Part shown: piece by piece, positions 1 through 6,400 of the stretch
Position numbering within the stretch: the first letter of the stretch is position 1
Layout: each line of letters opens with the position of its first letter
Source: Euperipatoides rowelli
Taxonomy: Eukaryota > Onychophora > Udeonychophora > Euonychophora > Peripatopsidae
Reading direction: 5' to 3' (one strand)
Assembly (NCBI GenBank): GCA_003024985.2
Contig: PXIH01S0111513.1
DNA length: 10,559 bases
Position numbers and translations under genes: made by a program
The notes under the pieces: model-generated
Databases searched by the model: none
Told to the model about the DNA's origin: nothing
What the model saw: the letters and a program-made list of their open reading frames with translations, nothing else

Positions 1-264
1 GTGGGCCAGAACTCTCATATTATATACTACTTAGGCCTACTGTTTATCTATTTTGTATAATAGCCTAATTAAGTTTGGCTCATATTTGAGCTTTCCTTGG
101 ATTTGCTGTTAGTAAAAAAAAAAAAAATCTAACTAAAATATGGGCTTTCTTAATTAGTGTTACACAATTGTATATACCATACTATTATGACTTCATTTAA
201 AATATAACTAGCCCTATATTTTTTTTTTAAAAATTATTTTAATTTTTTTAAATTTTATTTTTAG
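1..264 (+). other. Upstream non-coding: intron end or 5' flank with splice acceptor
   Basis: There is no coding potential. The last 60 bases are almost pure T and A and end in TTTTTAG at 264, a typical acceptor. Because the start codon follows 9 bases later, this is either the intron behind a non-coding first exon or, in lineages that use spliced leaders, a trans-splice acceptor. No TATA box or start site can be assigned with confidence. Confidence 0.6.
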
Positions 265-477
265 ATCTAAAAGATGAATGATTGGTCAGATAAGGAATTT
301 TCTGAGCGCTTTATGACAAGATCTGAACAAACTCCCCTCCAGCTCCTGAATAATAACAAAATTGATTACCTTTCAAGCTTACCTTCCACCAGCAATAATC
401 AGCAAAAAATATGTGAGAAATTTATAAGTTTCTGCAATGAGGACAATATTGACCAGTCTGTATCATTTATTAACCAG
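265..477 (+). CDS. SSX2IP: Exon A: 9 nt of 5' UTR and codons 1-68 of SSX2IP-like gene
   Basis: The acceptor TTTTTAG ends at 264 after a long T/A-rich tract. The donor is CAG|GTGAGT at 477/478, an excellent consensus, and the exon ends in phase 0. The start at 274 is chosen because the nine exon bases before it contain an in-frame TAA (268-270) and because MNDW matches the MGDW start of vertebrate SSX2IP. Residues 1-45 are polar and poorly conserved (Ser/Asn/Gln-rich). Residues 46-68 (ICEKF, FCNEDNIDQS, FINQ) begin the conserved ADIP region. The exon is clearly less AT-rich than its flanks. Confidence 0.9.
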
Positions 478-3400
478 GTGAGTTCATAGAATAAACAACT
501 TAAGCTAATTATGTTCCATTAAAATTTAGGACTGACACTGTATATTCTGAAATACTTCAAGGCTGCAGAGAAACATTTTTATAGCTAATAGGGTCACCCA
601 CTTTGTGCTATCATTTCAGAGGTTTGCCGTGGCCCGTGTAGTTTGACCATAAATAAATCAGCGTGAATGTGTGACAATTTTCAGCTTTGTGAATGGGGGT
701 GGGGGAGGATGAGGGGGGTGGGGTGGCTATAAGTAGAGATGTTTAAACTAAATTTTTCAAAGCTCTCGCCACAAGTTATTTTTAAAAACAAAACTCATGT
801 ACTGTATATCTGATTTGATGTCTCAGCTTTTTTTTTGTGGGATAATGGATAAAATATAGAGATCATGAAAATAGAGTGGGGAGGATAAGAGAAGTCATAT
901 GCAATGAAAAGAAGTGGGAAGGGAAATTCAAGATATAAGAAGTCAACTTAAATGGATTTTGGCAAATCTATTTTGGTGGACCCTGATATGGGGAACCATT
1001 TACAGGCAACAGGATCACTTGAATTTGGTTACTCAGTTATAAACAAAAATACTTGCCATCCGCTCAATGTTCCTCTATCACCATAGGTGGGTGGTATTAC
1101 CACAGTTTATTCCATTTTTACACAGTTTAATCCTTTAAATTGACTTTAAACTATATGGTGTTAGGATATAGTTTAAGTTTATAGAATTTTTATATTTATC
1201 TTGAATTCATCAATAACGAATTAAATCTTTCTAATTAACTGTATAATAAATAAGACTAAACTATTCTTTAGTACTACTTACTGTATTTGCAATTTATCCA
1301 AATCAATCATTGCATAAAAAGCAAAATGTAAATTATGTAATAAATAAAATGAAATTAAAGGTCAAATGTAACAGATTTTTAACATTTTTATTATTATTGA
1401 TTTTCAAAGATTTTTACTAAAAAAATATCCACTAGAAAAAAAAAAAAAAAGTTATTTACAATTCAATTTTAAAAATAACTGACTTTAGCTTATCCCCCTT
1501 AAAACAACATTGTCCCCTGTATACACCAAGGGAGATATTTTGTGCCAAGATAGACTAGAAATGAATACAGCTTGCTCTACTTAACTATAGAATATTTGCT
1601 ATCTTTGTCAGATTAAAGCTGGAAATCCTATGGACTAAGTGTTTAATTATTTGTAAAAAATTCTAATCAAATTCAATCTTTGTGCAATTATGGTCCAATT
1701 TGTTTTTTTAAAAAATCAAAATGACCTTTAATACAGATTGAAAATACNTCTATTTACATGTTAAATCATTACAAAGAAAACAGCTGTAGAGGCTATTTCA
1801 TCATCAAATTAATCTCAAACCAAAAAAAAAATGTGAAAGCTCCAATTTGTAATCTTAGATGGAGGATAGCAATATTCTTAATTTTATCTTTCAATAACTT
1901 TGAATTTTAAATTATTTTTTTCCAGTGGAATCAATAATAAAAAATAATTAAAAAAAATCCGGTACATTTGACTTTGTCAAATGCTAAGACTGAAATGTTA
2001 ATTTTTAGGCAAAAATCTAAAATCAGTACCATTAAAATTAAAGGGGTAGAGCAGTAAGGCAATGTTTTTAGTGCAGAACTGGTGATAACTAAATAAAACT
2101 GAGATAAATATATGTTTTGATTAAACACTATTTTAAGATTTGCAAGATCACGGTTCAAAAATTGCCACTAGCTATATTAAATTTGTAATTAAATCATAAT
2201 TTGAAAATAGATAAGTTTCCAATATTGTCAGGTTTCTCTTTTCCTAAAAATCACATTAGGTTAATTGAATTGACGGTAACCAAATCTACACTGTTAATTC
2301 ACTACAATGTACCCATGAAAAATGGCTAAATTGTAGTGACTCGGTTAAACATTATGTTAAAAAAAGTGGTATGAAAATAAAAACATAACTTCAAAACTTT
2401 GTTAACAAAGGATTACTTGTAATTAATTCTTTAATTATCAAAAATTGGTCAAATCCAATATTTCAATACCAGTACTCAATTATATTTATTGAAAATTAGG
2501 CTAACTTTTACTAGTTCACACATATTTTTGAAAAATAACTAATCAATAATTATAGGGTAGGCTGATTACAAAGTACTTAATCAATATTAAATGGTGAAAA
2601 TGCCTGTTATATTTTTTGTAATATAGAGTTTTTGTTTTTCTCTTACAGGAGTTGGCTTTATTTGGTTTTCCATCAATGAATAATTCTTCTGGATGTTTTG
2701 ATGTTGTCTGCCTTATTAATTGTTTATACGAGCTACTACAAATGCATTTGAAAGAACTGAAGATTCAGCAACAGTTAGAAAACAAGTTAGTGTTGGATGT
2801 ACACTAATTTTCAAATGTTTAATTTTATTACTAGGCTATTGTACTATGCAATTGTTACTATTGTTAAATAATTCTTAAGAAATTATTGCATATTTGAATT
2901 TGGTTTTGAATACGAAACTAACNATGTAAATAGCCACATACTTTAGTATTTTTATTAACATTAAACTTGCAGTACAATGCATTCTGTGAACATGTGCGTC
3001 AGCCATATTGTTTTTGTGTGTGATAAGTTTTGTAGCTGATGGAATGTGTTCAGCTTGTTTAACTTGACGACGAATAAAGTTAATTGTTTGATCTTATATA
3101 GTGTACAGTATTTGTGTCTACGTATTGGTATACTTGCTGAGTAATTTCTGAATTGGATGAACCACTTTGTGAGCTGAAATTAAATTGATTATACTTGGAA
3201 AGATTTGTGTGAATCTCAAGAGTTAGAAATTATTACTTTTTTTAATTTTTGGTTTCCTGATTTAAATTTTGTAAAAAAAAAAAAAACACCAACAAAATTT
3301 TAGATTTTTGCAAAAGATTTTATTAATTTATTTTTGGCTATATAGACTAGTAATAAATAATTTCTTATGATGATAATTCTTATTGACTGAGCATAATGAG

Positions 3401-6400
3401 CCTATCTTAGAAGACTTTAGTGACATGCAGAATGTTTTCTGAATGACAACTTTAGCAAAAAAAAAAAAAAATCAACAAAATTTAGTAAATTATTCTGCTT
3501 GTGAGATGAAAAAAAAGTATTTAAATGGCTTAATTATTCCAATTTTTGCCCAAAATTTACGCAAACTAATCTTAAATTTGAACTTAACATGAGAAAGAAT
3601 ATATAAAATTAATAATACCGGTATTTATCAAATTTTTGTAATACAGGTAGTCAGATGGAAATAAAAAAATCTTAAGAAACCAATAGGAACTATGAAGAAT
3701 TAGTTCAGTGAAATAGCTCCATCTATGGACTATAATGAGAAACAATATTTTGAATAACTAACCTAGGATTATTAAATGTTTGTTTATTTGAACATACACA
3801 GTCTTTTTAGGAAATAACGATGTAAGTAAAACTTAGAGGTGAAAGATATGAAAGAGGTATTTCTAGCGTGTTATTGCATTCTCTGGCCAAAAGTGAGAAT
3901 TAAAAATGAATACTGATAATGTCTAATTAGAGAAAGAGATGATTGCATGAGTCTCATTGCACAAAAGCATATGGTTACAAAGTATTTATACAGTGCATAC
4001 ATGATTAAAAAAATCACAACCAGTTTTCTAAAACTGCGAAACTAAAATACACCAGCTATTCTATCTTAGTCTTTAAATTTAGAACTTCACTTTTAATTAT
4101 AACAAAATTTTTATTTGAGGCAAGTATTTTTGAAGTAACAAATTCTTAAAGCTAAAGGGGGAGGCAAAGCTACAGTAGCACCCAAATTTAATACCGTACT
4201 TAATATTATAAGCTTGTTGCTTATATTACTTGCAGTGGAATTTAATCTCTAGTTATATTTGTGCTTATTTAATGGAAGCATTGCAAGTTACATGCCAGAG
4301 AGCTATTACAATCGTGTAAAAATATCGGTGTTTCCAGAAATTCTACTCAACATTAATAAAGTGGTTTCCATGAAGTATCTGATTAATATTTTAAATCGGT
4401 AGCACACGATTTACTTGCTGCCATGTATATACTTAAATTTTAATAGTTGTAGGTAACTGTTTATGTTATGACTCATTTAGGTTGGATTCTCTGATCAAAT
4501 TCCCCAAATTTATTGGCTTCTGTACTTTTAAAAAAAAAATGAATTGGGTCATACCATAATGTCTCACTCAATCGTCCAATCTCTCAATCAAGGGGAATTT
4601 TATCCTGGATTCTATTTCATTGCAAAATGAAATGATTAATTCTTGGTGACTTTAGTATGGACCTGGAAGTTTCATTAAGCCCATAAAATTATATTTGATT
4701 GACTCACTACACTTTGCAGTGTATTCATCTGAATTTCTCTGGAGGTCCATTTAAGGGATACAATTTCGAGTGTGGGGTTATCAGTTCCTACTTTATGTGA
4801 CCTGAGATTTTAACTATATTCACCACTACTAATAGATATTTTGCCAAGATTGATTATGTATAATTTTATATGGGTAACTGGCAGCGTTGGCAAAATACCG
4901 TTTTTTTTTTAAAAAAAAAACCCCAAAACCGGTTTTTTGGTTTAAACTGTTTTTTTTTTGGTTTAAATCAGTTGGTTTAAAAAAAAAACCCGGTTAAACC
5001 AAATAACCCGGTTTAAACCAAAAAAAAACATTTTTTTTGGTGGTTTAAACTAAATAAACCGGTTTAAACAAAAAAACTGTTTTTTTTTTTTTGGTTTTAT
5101 TTAAAAAAAAAAACGTTTTTTTTTTGCCAACCCTGGTAACTGGTGAACATAGCCTTTGGAAATGGTAGTCAATTAATATCTAAAGAGTTTCGGAGTTAGT
5201 GATATTGATGAATTAAGTATTTCGGATTGGCTCACTTATCGACAATTAAAAAATCTCTAGGGCAACAAGTTACTCCTTTTTTCATACAAAACTATGCCAC
5301 ACATAGTGCTATTCCTGAAACTCCAGCATTTTTTTCTTTCAAAAGACAATACTTAGACTTTCTATGATCTTTTGTATAAGAGAAAATATCATTGGGAATA
5401 GAAAGGAAATGGGAAGCTGTGGTGCTTATTACTGGGCCAACTGGCTTAGTCGAGGATGTTTCCAACGTAAATAAATAAATGCATCGAAGTAACAGTGTTG
5501 AACTCAGTATGTTCCTCTCTATTATGAAGTTGAATTAGGAAGTGGAAAAACTTACCAGCCATTTTGAACAGTAATTGATTTCTATTTCTCTACTTCTCTT
5601 CATTGAAGTAGATCTAAGAGAAGCTAGTTAGTTTCTTCTTGGGAAAGGAAGGAGATGGAGGGTGTTGGTGGAGGGATGTGTTAGCTATTTTTATTAAGAA
5701 CTAGGCTGTCTCTAAATATTGCATGCTCATGATTGTGCATATGCAGGGGTGAGCTGTAAAATTTTAACAATGGGCTCCCACATTAACCATACAATTTGAT
5801 TTTTGGTGATAAAAATACCAAGCTCTAACAGCCGGATTCGAAGTATTTCGCGTCAGCAGGCGAGAGCTCTGCCACTACACCAAACAGTCCGCCTTTATTT
5901 ATTTTTAATATGATGAAATATTAATAAAATACTACAAATATTTTATCAATTTGTTTGATAAAAACACATCGTTTATTAAAAAGAAATTAAAAGAATTTAA
6001 AAAATTATTTTAAATGTTATCTACTGTAAATACAGAATTTCAAATATCAAAGATTACTTCTAAGTACCATAAAAAAATATTCCAAAAACTGCAATCTAGT
6101 GGTGACATTTTCTTCTTTCTGCTATTTCCTGGCCTCCTATTTGGTTCAATAGCTGACCAATAACTTCTAAGAAATGATTTAACATAGAGATTAGGATTAA
6201 ATTGCTCTGTAGGCTTCCTATGTAAATTAACAAAAATTTTAACAATGTGCTCCCAAATTTCAGGTAAATTTAATAATGTGTTCTCAAGAGCCCTCTATAC
6301 CTCACCACTGTGGCATATGTATTTAGATGATAAATAGTTTGAGTCTCTCAGCACATAAACTAGTAGCGCTTCATGTTATATTTTGAATTTACTGTATATT

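Larger units (their letters stand above)
478..2648 (+). other. Intron 1 (2171 bp)
   Basis: It starts GTGAGT and ends CTTACAG. It is very AT-rich with several A or T runs above 8. Two parts differ: 586-730 is GC-richer and ends in a G-rich run, and 980-1110 is mixed-composition. A near-tandem 20-bp unit sits at 1101-1140 (CACAGTTTATTCC, then CACAGTTTAATCC), preceded by the palindrome GTGGTATTACCAC at 1091-1103. One N at 1748. The minus-strand frame at 1931-2158 has low-complexity composition and no recognisable motif. No gene is supported. Confidence 0.85.

Noticed and set aside
1931-2158. Minus-strand 75-codon frame in intron 1
   Set aside because: Ile/Leu/Phe/Asn-rich composition typical of AT-rich non-coding DNA, and no motif.
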